Below are positions 1-5,022 of a DNA stretch of 5,364 bases, in pieces. Each line of letters begins with the position of its first letter. Position 1 is the stretch's first letter. The notes beneath the pieces were generated by a model. The model made no database searches. It had not been told where the DNA came from and was given only the letters and a program-made list of their open reading frames with translations. Made by a program: the position numbers and the translations under genes. This stretch comes from JAIVJN01 sp036732565 (GTDB lineage: Bacteria; Acidobacteriota; Vicinamibacteria; Vicinamibacterales; UBA2999), in NCBI GenBank assembly GCA_036732565.1, contig DAINCF010000497.1:1-5364 (forward strand), written 5' to 3'.

Positions 1-288
1 GGCGTGACTGACTGCCGGGTCCGCGAACCACGGCGGCATGGCGCGCGTGGTGACGGCGTTCCGGATCGCGCGCGCCCACGGCCGCGCGTCTTCGTAGGTG
101 AGCAGCGACATCGGCGCCACCTCACCGGGTCGGTGGCAGGTTGCGCACTTCTCGTACAGGATGGGCGCCACGTCACGCGTGAACGTCGGTGCCGCTGCGT
201 CTTGAGCGACCACAACCGGCGTGAGTACCACTGCCAAGAGGACACCACATGATCGTACGTAGCGCAGGCCTTTCGGCCTGCCTGGCAC
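1..288 (-). CDS. Secreted cytochrome c family protein, N-terminal part (runs off left edge)
   Basis: Only the first 96 codons are present. The protein reads as a signal peptide (basic residues 4-12, hydrophobic core about 15-28, likely cleavage after VVVA at 28), then TFTRDVAPILYEKCATCHRP, with a CxxCH heme c attachment motif at residues 48-52. The following PGEVAPMSLLTYEDARPW and AMPPWFAD segments match the heme domain of multidomain cytochromes that I know from acidobacterial genomes. It should act in the periplasm in electron transfer or carry a downstream catalytic domain that is not visible here. I chose GTG at 286-288: a GAGGG ribosome site lies nine bases upstream, and this start supplies the basic n-region a signal peptide needs. 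The next in-frame start, TTG at 235-237, would leave a truncated signal peptide. Residues 3-10 are encoded by a dispersed repeat, which is unusual. The family call is good; the exact start is moderate. Confidence 0.8.
   Translation of the reverse strand, partial: MPGRPKGLRYVRSCGVLLAVVLTPVVVAQDAAAPTFTRDVAPILYEKCATCHRPGEVAPMSLLTYEDARPWARAIRNAVTTRAMPPWFADPAVSHA
259..282 (+). repeat. Palindromic dispersed repeat, copy 1
   Basis: The copy begins GTAGCGCAGGCC and continues TTTCGGCCTGCC. It folds as a 7-bp stem (GCAGGCC/GGCCTGC) with a four-base loop. Similarity to copy 3 extends upstream, so that 250-282 and 2758-2790 agree at about 29 of 33 positions. Its minus strand is read as codons 3-10 of the cytochrome gene. 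It resembles a REP/BIME-like intergenic element. Confidence 0.75.
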
Positions 289-320
289 GGCGCGCGGCCC
301 TCGATGGCTGCCTCGGCGTT

Positions 321-344
321 GGCAGGCCTGAAGGCCTGCGCTAC
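321..344 (-). repeat. Palindromic dispersed repeat, copy 2 (inverted to copy 1)
   Basis: On the minus strand it starts GTAGCGCAGGCC, like copies 1 and 3, and its core is GCAGGCCTTCAGGCCTGC, a perfect 8-bp stem with a two-base loop. It faces copy 1 across a 38-base spacer, matching it at 22 of 24 positions when inverted. It lies between the stop codon of the cytochrome gene at 371-814 and the start of the next cytochrome gene, so transcripts of this cluster would carry a long hairpin here. Confidence 0.75.
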
Positions 345-370
345 GAGACGTCAACGCCACGTTGTCGCCC

Positions 371-814
371 CTACGGCTTTACCGTGATCCGAATGCGCTT
401 GAGCTCGGCCGGATCGGTTGGCAGCTCCGCGGCACCTGGAGGAAAGCCATTGCCGCTCAAGATGTGCGCCACGACATCGGCGTTCTGCTGCGGGCTCAGT
501 TTTCCCGGCTGCTCGGGAGGGGCCGGCATCGTTTCCCGGATCTTGTCGAACAGATCGACGACCGTCTTGGCGTTCCACGAAGCCGCGAAGTCGGCGCCGG
601 TCAAGCCCGGCGATCCTTCACCGCCGCGCATCGTCGCACCGTGGCACGTCGAGCATTCGCGCGTGTAGATCTCTTCGCCGCGTTTCTGCTGCGCCTGTGT
701 GTACACGCCATCCGACGCCGAACGCCCGCCTTGCGCGGCCGCGCCGAGAAAGAGCACGACGGACATGGCGCCGAGCGCGGCGCCGCTCGTTATCTTGTGA
801 CTGGTCATATTCAT
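371..814 (-). CDS. Class I c-type cytochrome, secreted
   Basis: The product is 147 residues. Residues 1-28 form a signal peptide (hydrophobic SGAALGAMSVVLFLGAAA). The mature part has YTQAQQKRGEEIYTRECSTCHG with heme-binding CxxCH at residues 54-58, then GGEGSPGLTGADF, and a MPAPPEQPGKLSPQQNADVVAHIL segment whose Met96 is the likely sixth heme ligand. This is the usual layout of a small soluble class I cytochrome c that shuttles electrons in the periplasm, often for PQQ-type dehydrogenases, though no such enzyme is visible here. Two ATG codons occur at 812-814 and 806-808. The AGAAG lying just before and overlapping the first ATG fits the second start slightly better, so the protein may be two residues shorter. 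The gene follows the 839-1225 gene after 24 bases, so the two are probably cotranscribed. The final residues (ELKRIRITVKP) are basic. Confidence 0.88.
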   Translation of the reverse strand: MNMTSHKITSGAALGAMSVVLFLGAAAQGGRSASDGVYTQAQQKRGEEIYTRECSTCHGATMRGGEGSPGLTGADFAASWNAKTVVDLFDKIRETMPAPPEQPGKLSPQQNADVVAHILSGNGFPPGAAELPTDPAELKRIRITVKP

Positions 815-838
815 CTTCTGATCGTTTTTGGTTTTTAA

Positions 839-1225
839 TCATACGCCGTCGCACGAGCCGAGATCGGCAACCGACGTCAGGTTGATACGGGCCGGCTTGC
901 CGTCGATATAGAGGCCCTTCACCGCGACCTTCCGCCAGTGCGCGAGCGCGCCGGTGGTGTTCACGCGACCCGACGGGAGGATCGCGCCGCGCGCGCCGAT
1001 GGTTCTCGCGGTCTCGGCATCGACGAAGTCGGCGACACCGATGAGCTGATAGGCGCTCGATCCCAGCGGCTGTGTGGCCACCTGTGTCTTCTCAGCCGCC
1101 GTGATCGCCGGCTGCGACGTCTCGACGTGCGGTCGCGCCTTCTCCAGCGTCCAGATGTGCGGCTCCGCGGTTGCGCGCGCGCACCCCATGGCGAGTACCA
1201 GCGCAGCGCCCGTGACGACGTCCAT
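839..1225 (-). CDS. Small secreted protein of unknown function
   Basis: The product is 128 residues and I do not recognise a named family. The first 20 residues (hydrophobic GAALVLAMGCARATA) look like a signal peptide with type I cleavage near ATA/EP. The Cys15 context LAMGC is a poor lipobox, so a lipoprotein is possible but less likely. The mature part has two regions: residues 54-82, with AYQLIGVADFVDAETARTIGA, and residues 90-124, with TGALAHWRKVAVKGLYIDGK and an INLTSVADLGSC ending. It looks mostly beta-stranded. The start is well supported: AAGGAGGAG sits just ahead of the ATG. It is the promoter-proximal gene of the minus-strand run containing the two cytochromes, which hints at a periplasmic role linked to them. 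Confidence 0.75.
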   Translation of the reverse strand: MDVVTGAALVLAMGCARATAEPHIWTLEKARPHVETSQPAITAAEKTQVATQPLGSSAYQLIGVADFVDAETARTIGARGAILPSGRVNTTGALAHWRKVAVKGLYIDGKPARINLTSVADLGSCDGV

Positions 1226-1353
1226 CAGGCTCCTCCTTGTCCGCCGACGCGCAGCGCGAAGGCGGACCTATCGTCGCACTCTACATCTCTGATATCGTCT
1301 GTCGCATTCAAAAATGATTCGCGCAAAATCAGCACAAACTCGAGGCATCTCAC
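1226..1353. promoter_or_regulatory. Divergent promoter region between secreted-protein gene and permease gene
   Basis: This 128-base gap separates two diverging genes, so promoters for both must lie here or overlap it. It is more A+T-rich than its surroundings, especially 1285-1340. The minus-strand gene has an excellent AAGGAGGAG ribosome site at about 1231-1239. An interrupted palindrome, TGATTCGCGCAAAATCA at 1315-1331, lies 22 bases before the permease start and could be an operator. I could not pick out a convincing -35/-10 pair on either strand. Confidence 0.4.
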
Positions 1354-2754
1354 GTGGCGCATCCGCTGCTCTCCAGGTCCGCGATCGGTACGGCCGCCGC
1401 TGTTGTCGTCGCGGCGATCATCGCGCTGCAACCGCAGGTCGGACAACTCGATGACACAGGGCAGACGGCGCTGGCCATCATGGCGCTGGCCGTCGTGCTG
1501 TGGGTCTCGGACGTCCTGGCCGCCGGCATCACCACAATCCTGACGCTCGGCCTGCTGATCCTCGCGGGCGTACCGTCGAACGTGGCGCTCGGCGGCTTCG
1601 CCTCTGGCGCGTTCTGGATCCTCGTCAGCGTGCTGTTCTTCGGCACCGCGATGGACAAGACCGGCCTCGCGCGTCGGATCGCCTATCGCATCCTGCTGAT
1701 CTTCCCGCCGACCTACGCCGGGATCCTGGTCGCGTTCATGCTGATCGGGTTCGTCCTCACCTTGGGCGTGCCGTCGATGACCGTGCGGACCGCGATCATG
1801 GTGCCGATCGCGTTTGCGCTGGTCCAGGCCATTGGCGTGCCGCTTCCCAGTCCCGGCGCCGCGCTGGTCGTGCTCGGCGCGTTCGAGATGGCCGTGCTGC
1901 CTGGCTGCGCCGTGCTCACCGGCTCGCTGTGGGGGCCGTTCATCGCCGGCCTCTTCAGCAGCGCGCAGCTCCCACTCACGTGGTTCGCCTACGCGCAGGT
2001 GATGACGCTGCCCACCGCAGTGTGGTGCGTGCTTCTGGTCGGCGCCAACCTGCTGGTCCTGCACCCGCCGCCGGCGCCCGGCATGAACAAGGACATCGTC
2101 CGCGCCGAGATGCGGAAGCTCGGGCCCATGAAGGGTACCGAGGGAAGAACGGCGGTGATCATCGGCGCCGCGGTCATCGCCTGGGCGACCCAACCGTGGC
2201 ACGGCGGCCCACCCGAAGCCATTGGCATGGTCGCGCTCGGCGCGTTGTTCGCCACGCGCGTGTTGGCGCCGAGCGAGATTGGGCCGGGCATTCCGTGGGC
2301 GCTCGCGATCTTCGTCGGCGGCATGCTGAGCCTCACCACGGTCATGAACACCTATCGCATCAACGTGTGGCTGGGCGGCTACATCGTGCCGGCCGTGCAG
2401 CCGTTCGTCGACAATCCGTTTCTCCTGGTGGTTGCGCTCAGCACCGCCGTGGCCGCCATGCGCTTCGTGGATCCCGTCGGCTTCATCACCATCGCGGCGT
2501 TTCTCGTTCCTCTCAGTGCCTTCGTCGCGAGCCGGGGCGTGCCGCCGTTGGTGTTGACCGCCCTCATCGTGCTGCCCGTACACGTCTTCTGGTTCAACTA
2601 CCAGAACATCTGGATCGTCATGACCGAGGGGATTGCGAAACAGAGCGCCTACACGAACGCTCACCGAGTGACACTGGCGACGGTGTTCTTCGTGGTCACC
2701 ATCGTGTCACTCTGGCTCGGTGTCGTGTACTGGCGTCTGATCGGCATCATCTAA
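1354..2754 (+). CDS. SLC13/DASS-family anion permease
   Basis: The product is a 466-residue polytopic inner-membrane protein with about ten or more hydrophobic segments, the length usual for divalent anion:Na+ symporters (SLC13, CitT/DASS type), which import dicarboxylates, citrate or sulfate. Family hallmarks in order are AIMALAVVLWVSDVLAAGITTILTLG near the N-terminus, FFGTAMDKTGLARRIAYR, PSMTVRTAIMVPI (residues 140-152) at the place of the first SNT cation-site hairpin, LGPMKGTEGRTAVII with a following HGGPPEAIGMVALGALF, and PWALAIFVGGMLSL. The second cation-site hairpin would be near residues 369-386 (MRFVDPVGFITIAAFLVP) and lacks SNT. Start: GTG at 1354 is the first start after an in-frame stop at 1315-1317, with GAGG eight bases upstream. 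Substrate and coupling ion cannot be assigned. It stands alone, with no catabolic enzyme beside it. Confidence 0.87.
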   Translation: MAHPLLSRSAIGTAAAVVVAAIIALQPQVGQLDDTGQTALAIMALAVVLWVSDVLAAGITTILTLGLLILAGVPSNVALGGFASGAFWILVSVLFFGTAMDKTGLARRIAYRILLIFPPTYAGILVAFMLIGFVLTLGVPSMTVRTAIMVPIAFALVQAIGVPLPSPGAALVVLGAFEMAVLPGCAVLTGSLWGPFIAGLFSSAQLPLTWFAYAQVMTLPTAVWCVLLVGANLLVLHPPPAPGMNKDIVRAEMRKLGPMKGTEGRTAVIIGAAVIAWATQPWHGGPPEAIGMVALGALFATRVLAPSEIGPGIPWALAIFVGGMLSLTTVMNTYRINVWLGGYIVPAVQPFVDNPFLLVVALSTAVAAMRFVDPVGFITIAAFLVPLSAFVASRGVPPLVLTALIVLPVHVFWFNYQNIWIVMTEGIAKQSAYTNAHRVTLATVFFVVTIVSLWLGVVYWRLIGII

Positions 2755-2766
2755 GCGTGATCGGAC

Positions 2767-2790
2767 GTAGCGCAGGCCTTCAGGCCTGCG
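2767..2790 (+). repeat. Palindromic dispersed repeat, copy 3
   Basis: It begins GTAGCGCAGGCC and its core GCAGGCCTTCAGGCCTGC forms a perfect 8-bp stem with a two-base loop. It starts 12 bases after the permease stop and ends 34 bases before the NYN gene. In RNA it would fold into a compact hairpin between two same-strand genes, where it could stabilise or attenuate the message. There is no T-run after it, so it is not a standard intrinsic terminator. Confidence 0.75.
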
Positions 2791-2824
2791 GTTAGTGTTA
2801 CGCTGTCATGCGAGGCTCCAGCCC

Positions 2825-3655
2825 ATGTACCGTTTCGTGACGTTTGTCGATGGCTCCAATCTCGCCGGCCTGTTGCGCCGCATGAGCCTTCGCGTCGATA
2901 ACTACGAGACGTTGTTCCGCCATGTCTTCGAGGGCGCCACCAAAGCGTGGCGCACGACCTTCGACGGCAGTGCGGCGCCGGCCCAATTGCATCGCGTCAA
3001 GTGGTACGAAGTGGGCTCGATGGACGAGTGGAACCTCGCCGATCCCAAGGCACAAACGGTCCTGCGAGAGCTGTTCGACAAGGATCGGGATCTGAAGCGC
3101 GCGTACATGGCGATCGCCGGCCAGAAGCTTGGCACTCGATCGCCGAGCGAGGTCGCAGTCGAAGCATGGACGCTGTGCTTCAACGACTTGCGTCGCTGGT
3201 ACGACGAACGGCGGGAGCTGGTCGAGGGCTTTCGCCGCTTCCACTACGCCATTCGCAGCGGCACCGACTTCATCGACGTCGTGGAGTGCGGTCATTGGAG
3301 GCTGGATCTGCTTCATCGTGCCGTGGTGGAGAAGGGCCTGGACATGCGACTGGCCGTCGACATGGTGACGCTGCTCGAGAACTACGACGTCGCCGTCCTG
3401 ATAGCCGGGGATACCGACAATATTCCCTCTCTGGATCACGTACAGGCGAAGGGACGCCACGTCGGCGTCGTCGACTTTCTCCCCGGCCACCCGCGCGAGC
3501 GGCGAGTGGCGGCTCCGTCATCGCGACTGAAGGTATCCGCGGACTTCGTCGTGCAGGTGTACGAGATGGACCTGATCAGCCGCGGCATCGCGAAGAAGGC
3601 GGCATCGCACTCTCGCGAGACGGTGGCTCCCACGCCCGACTCTGCGACGGCGTAA
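2825..3655 (+). CDS. NYN domain (PIN-like) protein, putative ribonuclease
   Basis: The product is 276 residues. The NYN/LabA-type PIN-like fold is marked by FVDGSNL at the N-terminus (Asp9, Asn12), the helix VEKGLDMRLAVDM (Asp173, Asp179), and the strand-turn YDVAVLIAGDTDNIPSLDHV (Asp196, Asp198), followed by GRHVGVVDF. These acidic residues are those that hold the metal in the family, whose members are proven or suspected RNases acting in the cytoplasm. About 160 residues separate Asp9 from Asp173, more than in a minimal NYN domain, and this insert is rich in aromatic and charged residues (FNDLRRWYDERRELVEGFRR). The tail after residue 255 is low-complexity. I took ATG 2825 because GAGG precedes it by nine bases and the domain begins at once; a GTG at 2795 would add ten residues of repeat-flanking sequence. 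Target and partners are unknown. Confidence 0.85.
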   Translation: MYRFVTFVDGSNLAGLLRRMSLRVDNYETLFRHVFEGATKAWRTTFDGSAAPAQLHRVKWYEVGSMDEWNLADPKAQTVLRELFDKDRDLKRAYMAIAGQKLGTRSPSEVAVEAWTLCFNDLRRWYDERRELVEGFRRFHYAIRSGTDFIDVVECGHWRLDLLHRAVVEKGLDMRLAVDMVTLLENYDVAVLIAGDTDNIPSLDHVQAKGRHVGVVDFLPGHPRERRVAAPSSRLKVSADFVVQVYEMDLISRGIAKKAASHSRETVAPTPDSATA

Positions 3656-3896
3656 AGTCCGTCAGTCGCGCGTGAGATCCACGACGGTTTTCTCCATGCC
3701 GACGGGGTGTTATGGCGTCGTGGAGAGCTCCGCCCGACTGCCCGGACGGTACGACGCGCAGCGGGAACCCCTGGGAGAGGTCCAGTATTTCTTCGAGTGG
3801 TGGGCGACCACGCCGTGACCGCCCGCTCAGTAGATCGCGATGCGGTTGCCGACCGCGGTCGGCACGCCCGCGCCCAGCAACACGCTCAGCCAGCGA
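3656..3896. other. Intergenic stretch with possible gene debris
   Basis: No open frame here has a good ribosome site or a recognisable domain. A 40-codon plus-strand frame, 3696-3818, has about 80 percent G/C at third positions and ends GEVQYFFEWWATTP before a TGA, but no Shine-Dalgarno precedes its ATG. A minus-strand frame ending at 3827 gives a plausible C-terminus, RWLSVLLGAGVPTAVGNRIAIY, but upstream it runs through the cold-shock gene in another frame. An imperfectly spaced pair of arms, TCCACGACG at 3678-3686 and CGTCGTGGA at 3716-3724, could pair. Both coding-like fragments may be remnants of lost genes or chance in GC-rich DNA. Confidence 0.3.
3847..3864 (-). terminator. Perfect palindrome downstream of the cold-shock gene
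   Basis: TGCCGACCGCGGTCGGCA is an exact 18-base palindrome, folding in RNA as a 7-bp GC-rich stem with a CGCG loop. It lies 32 bases past the cold-shock stop codon in the direction of transcription. No T-run follows on that strand, so it would be a 3'-end stabiliser or a weak terminator rather than a classic intrinsic one. A protein-binding site is also possible. Confidence 0.3.
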
Positions 3897-4100
3897 CTAG
3901 GTCGAGGTGCGCCGGACGTTCTCCGCCCGCGGCCCTTTATCTCCGTGGCCGATCTCGAACTCGACCCCATCGCCCTCTCGCAAATCCTCGAGACGCTCGC
4001 CCTGCACGGCACTCTGGTGAAAGAAGTAGTCTTTGCCGGCGGCGTCCTTGATGAATCCAAATCCCTTATCGACACGCAACGTTCGGATTGTTCCAGTCAC
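3897..4100 (-). CDS. Cold-shock protein, CspA family
   Basis: The product is a complete single cold-shock domain of 67 residues, the usual family length. It opens TGTIRTLRVDKGFGFI with the RNP1 motif KGFGFI at residues 12-17, followed by DYFFHQSAV with RNP2-type aromatics Tyr25, Phe26, Phe27 and His28, then the typical LREGDGVEFEIGHGDKGPRAENVR ending. It binds single-stranded RNA and DNA in the cytoplasm and acts as an RNA chaperone. I place the start at GTG 4098-4100: GGAGGG lies seven bases upstream and the domain then begins at the normal position. A TTG 15 bases further up is open but would overlap that ribosome site. The gene stands alone on the minus strand with its own upstream region, as is usual. 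It could be any paralogue of the family, so no specific letter is given. Confidence 0.93.
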   Translation of the reverse strand: MTGTIRTLRVDKGFGFIKDAAGKDYFFHQSAVQGERLEDLREGDGVEFEIGHGDKGPRAENVRRTST

Positions 4101-4127
4101 AACTGCCCTCCACAACGGTTTCGGCCC

Positions 4128-4168
4128 GGGTCCATCTTATCTGTTTGCAAGCCGACCGTCCGCGCGTT
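4128..4168 (-). promoter_or_regulatory. Possible promoter of the cold-shock gene
   Basis: On the minus strand TAAGAT (4134-4139) matches four of six -10 bases and lies in a small A+T-rich island (TTGCAAACAGATAAGAT). Transcription would start near 4127, giving a short leader of about 27 bases. There is no clear -35 at 16-18 bases, so this is tentative. Confidence 0.25.
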
Positions 4169-4260
4169 GATGCTGACCGGCCCGACGGGCTCACACGTGG
4201 TTCGGCCGTCCCCGATGACCGCGGCGGGTTGTGGGCTGGCGCGAATGCGGTGATTTTACC

Positions 4261-4349
4261 CGATCTTGCTGCCGCCGATGTGCCTCGGCGTGACCCTCAG
4301 CAAGATTGTGGCCGCCGTTGGAAGGCAGTGACCGCCGACGCTTTTTTTT
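4261..4349 (+). ncRNA. Candidate structured RNA ending in a terminator
   Basis: No coding signal is convincing in 4101-4389. Inside it, CGATCTTGCTG (4261-4271) pairs with CAGCAAGATTG (4298-4308) over 11 positions with one G-U pair. An inner stem, CGCCGA (4273-4278) with TCGGCG (4285-4290), closes a six-base loop. Eight bases later a second hairpin with a T8 run gives a plus-strand terminator-like end. Together this looks like the 3' part of a small RNA transcribed away from the cold-shock gene. No clear plus-strand promoter was found; TTGTGG (4229-4234) with GATTTT (4252-4257) is weak. The call is an inference from structure only. Confidence 0.25.
4316..4349 (+). terminator. Intrinsic terminator-like hairpin with T8 run
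   Basis: CGTTGG (4316-4321) pairs with CCGACG (4335-4340), including one G-U pair, and GG/CC can extend pairing inside the loop. One C follows and then eight T (4342-4349). This is the arrangement of a Rho-independent terminator on the plus strand. No plus-strand gene lies upstream to use it, since the cold-shock gene runs the other way, so it suggests a small RNA or a relic. Confidence 0.4.
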
Positions 4350-4389
4350 GACCCCTAGTGGTGGCTTTTTGGCGCTTGCGGCCGCGCCA

Positions 4390-4857
4390 TCATCGTGGCT
4401 CGACCGTGTCTGGGCCGCCCAGCAGCAGGGTCGTCCGCCCGGTCAGCAGGTCGATGACTTCGAGCGTCGTCACCCATTGGTGTGGGGGATCCGGCTGCGG
4501 ATTGAAGCCGACAATCTCGGCGCGTAACGTTCGGCGGACGGCCTGCGGTGGGACGTCGCCCTCGCCGAATCGGACGTCGACGAAGCCGGTCGCCCCGGGG
4601 CGCAACTCGAGACGCCGCTCGACGACGAGCGCACCCGCCGTGTCGAGCACGCGGACCTGAAACGTCCACGGCATGTCGTTGGGATTGCCGATGCCGGAGA
4701 CATTGAGCCGCAAGACCTGCCCGCGGGCAATGCCCACGGGTCCGAAAAGGGCGATTTCGCCGCCCCGGACGGCCTGCACGGGCGGTGACGCCCAGAGCAG
4801 TACCGCGATCGTCAATGCCGCCAACGCCGACGATCTCGCGAGATTCGACGACTTCAT
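4390..4857 (-). CDS. Secreted beta-rich protein of unknown function
   Basis: The product is 155 residues. Residues 1-29 form a clear Sec signal peptide (Lys2, Arg8, hydrophobic ALAALTIAVLLWAS, cleavage after VQA). The mature part alternates hydrophobic and polar residues as in a beta-sandwich: GEIALFGPVGIARGQVLRLNV, WTFQVRVLDTAGALVVERRLELRPG, GFVDVRF, RTLRAEIVGF, and WVTTLEVIDLLTGRTTLLL. A proline-rich NPQPDPPHQW turn occurs at residues 119-128. I have seen the overall pattern in exported acidobacterial proteins without assigned function and do not name a family. GGGAG about ten bases ahead supports the ATG at 4855-4857. The gene diverges from a sigma-factor gene across 165 bases, so regulation by that factor is possible but not shown. 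It lacks cysteines in the mature part and has no anchor, suggesting a soluble periplasmic or extracellular protein. Confidence 0.8.
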   Translation of the reverse strand: MKSSNLARSSALAALTIAVLLWASPPVQAVRGGEIALFGPVGIARGQVLRLNVSGIGNPNDMPWTFQVRVLDTAGALVVERRLELRPGATGFVDVRFGEGDVPPQAVRRTLRAEIVGFNPQPDPPHQWVTTLEVIDLLTGRTTLLLGGPDTVEPR

Positions 4858-4953
4858 CGAGGAGCTCCCTTCTTCGGGCGCGCCGACACGATGAGGCGCC
4901 CGCCGTCACTAGAGACGCAGATGGCGGTCGAACATTCTCACCGCAACGATCGT

Positions 4954-4982
4954 CGCCGGGCATCGCCCAATGCCCCTATAAT
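4954..4982 (+). promoter_or_regulatory. Sigma-factor gene promoter with inverted repeat in the spacer
   Basis: TATAAT at 4977-4982 is a perfect -10 box, rare in such GC-rich DNA, and would give a leader of about 34 bases before the GTG at 5023. The spacer is filled by GGGCATCGCCCAATGCCC (4958-4975), an inverted repeat with 6-bp arms (GGGCAT/ATGCCC). No good -35 is visible at 16-18 bases, so an activator may be needed or a repressor may bind here. Confidence 0.5.
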
Positions 4983-5022
4983 CGGCGCACGCGGCTCCCC
5001 CACCGCTCGAGTAACGCGCCAC

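Noticed and set aside
174..250. ATG at 248-250 on the minus strand as the start of the left-edge cytochrome
   Set aside because: It is out of frame with the CxxCH-containing sequence and meets a stop after 25 codons.
1225..2664. 479-codon open frame on the minus strand across the permease
   Set aside because: Its translation is extremely rich in Arg, His, Asp and Gly with no hydrophobic pattern or domain, and it lies antisense to a clear membrane transporter. It is a high-GC shadow frame.
1500..2795. 431-codon plus-strand frame overlapping the permease
   Set aside because: It is an Arg/His/Ala-rich out-of-frame shadow of the permease with no recognisable motif.
2798..3490. 230-codon minus-strand frame across the NYN gene
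   Set aside because: It is antisense to a gene with intact NYN catalytic motifs, has no domain of its own and has no credible ribosome site.
3827..4075. 82-codon minus-strand frame overlapping the cold-shock gene
   Set aside because: Most of it is an out-of-frame reading of the cold-shock gene. Only its last 22 codons look protein-like, and these are treated as possible debris.
4101..4115. Upstream TTG start for the cold-shock protein
   Set aside because: It would add five residues not seen in the family and would place the start inside the GGAGGG ribosome site that serves the GTG at 4098-4100.
4370..4389. TGGCGC/GCGCCA hairpin just after the secreted-protein stop codon
   Set aside because: It is downstream of the minus-strand gene but is followed on that strand by A-rich, not T-rich, sequence, so it is not an intrinsic terminator; the 6-bp stem is weak evidence in GC-rich DNA.
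4355..4963. 202-codon minus-strand frame overlapping the secreted-protein gene
   Set aside because: Its composition is Arg/Gly/Pro-rich and it is out of frame with a protein that has a textbook signal peptide and ribosome site.
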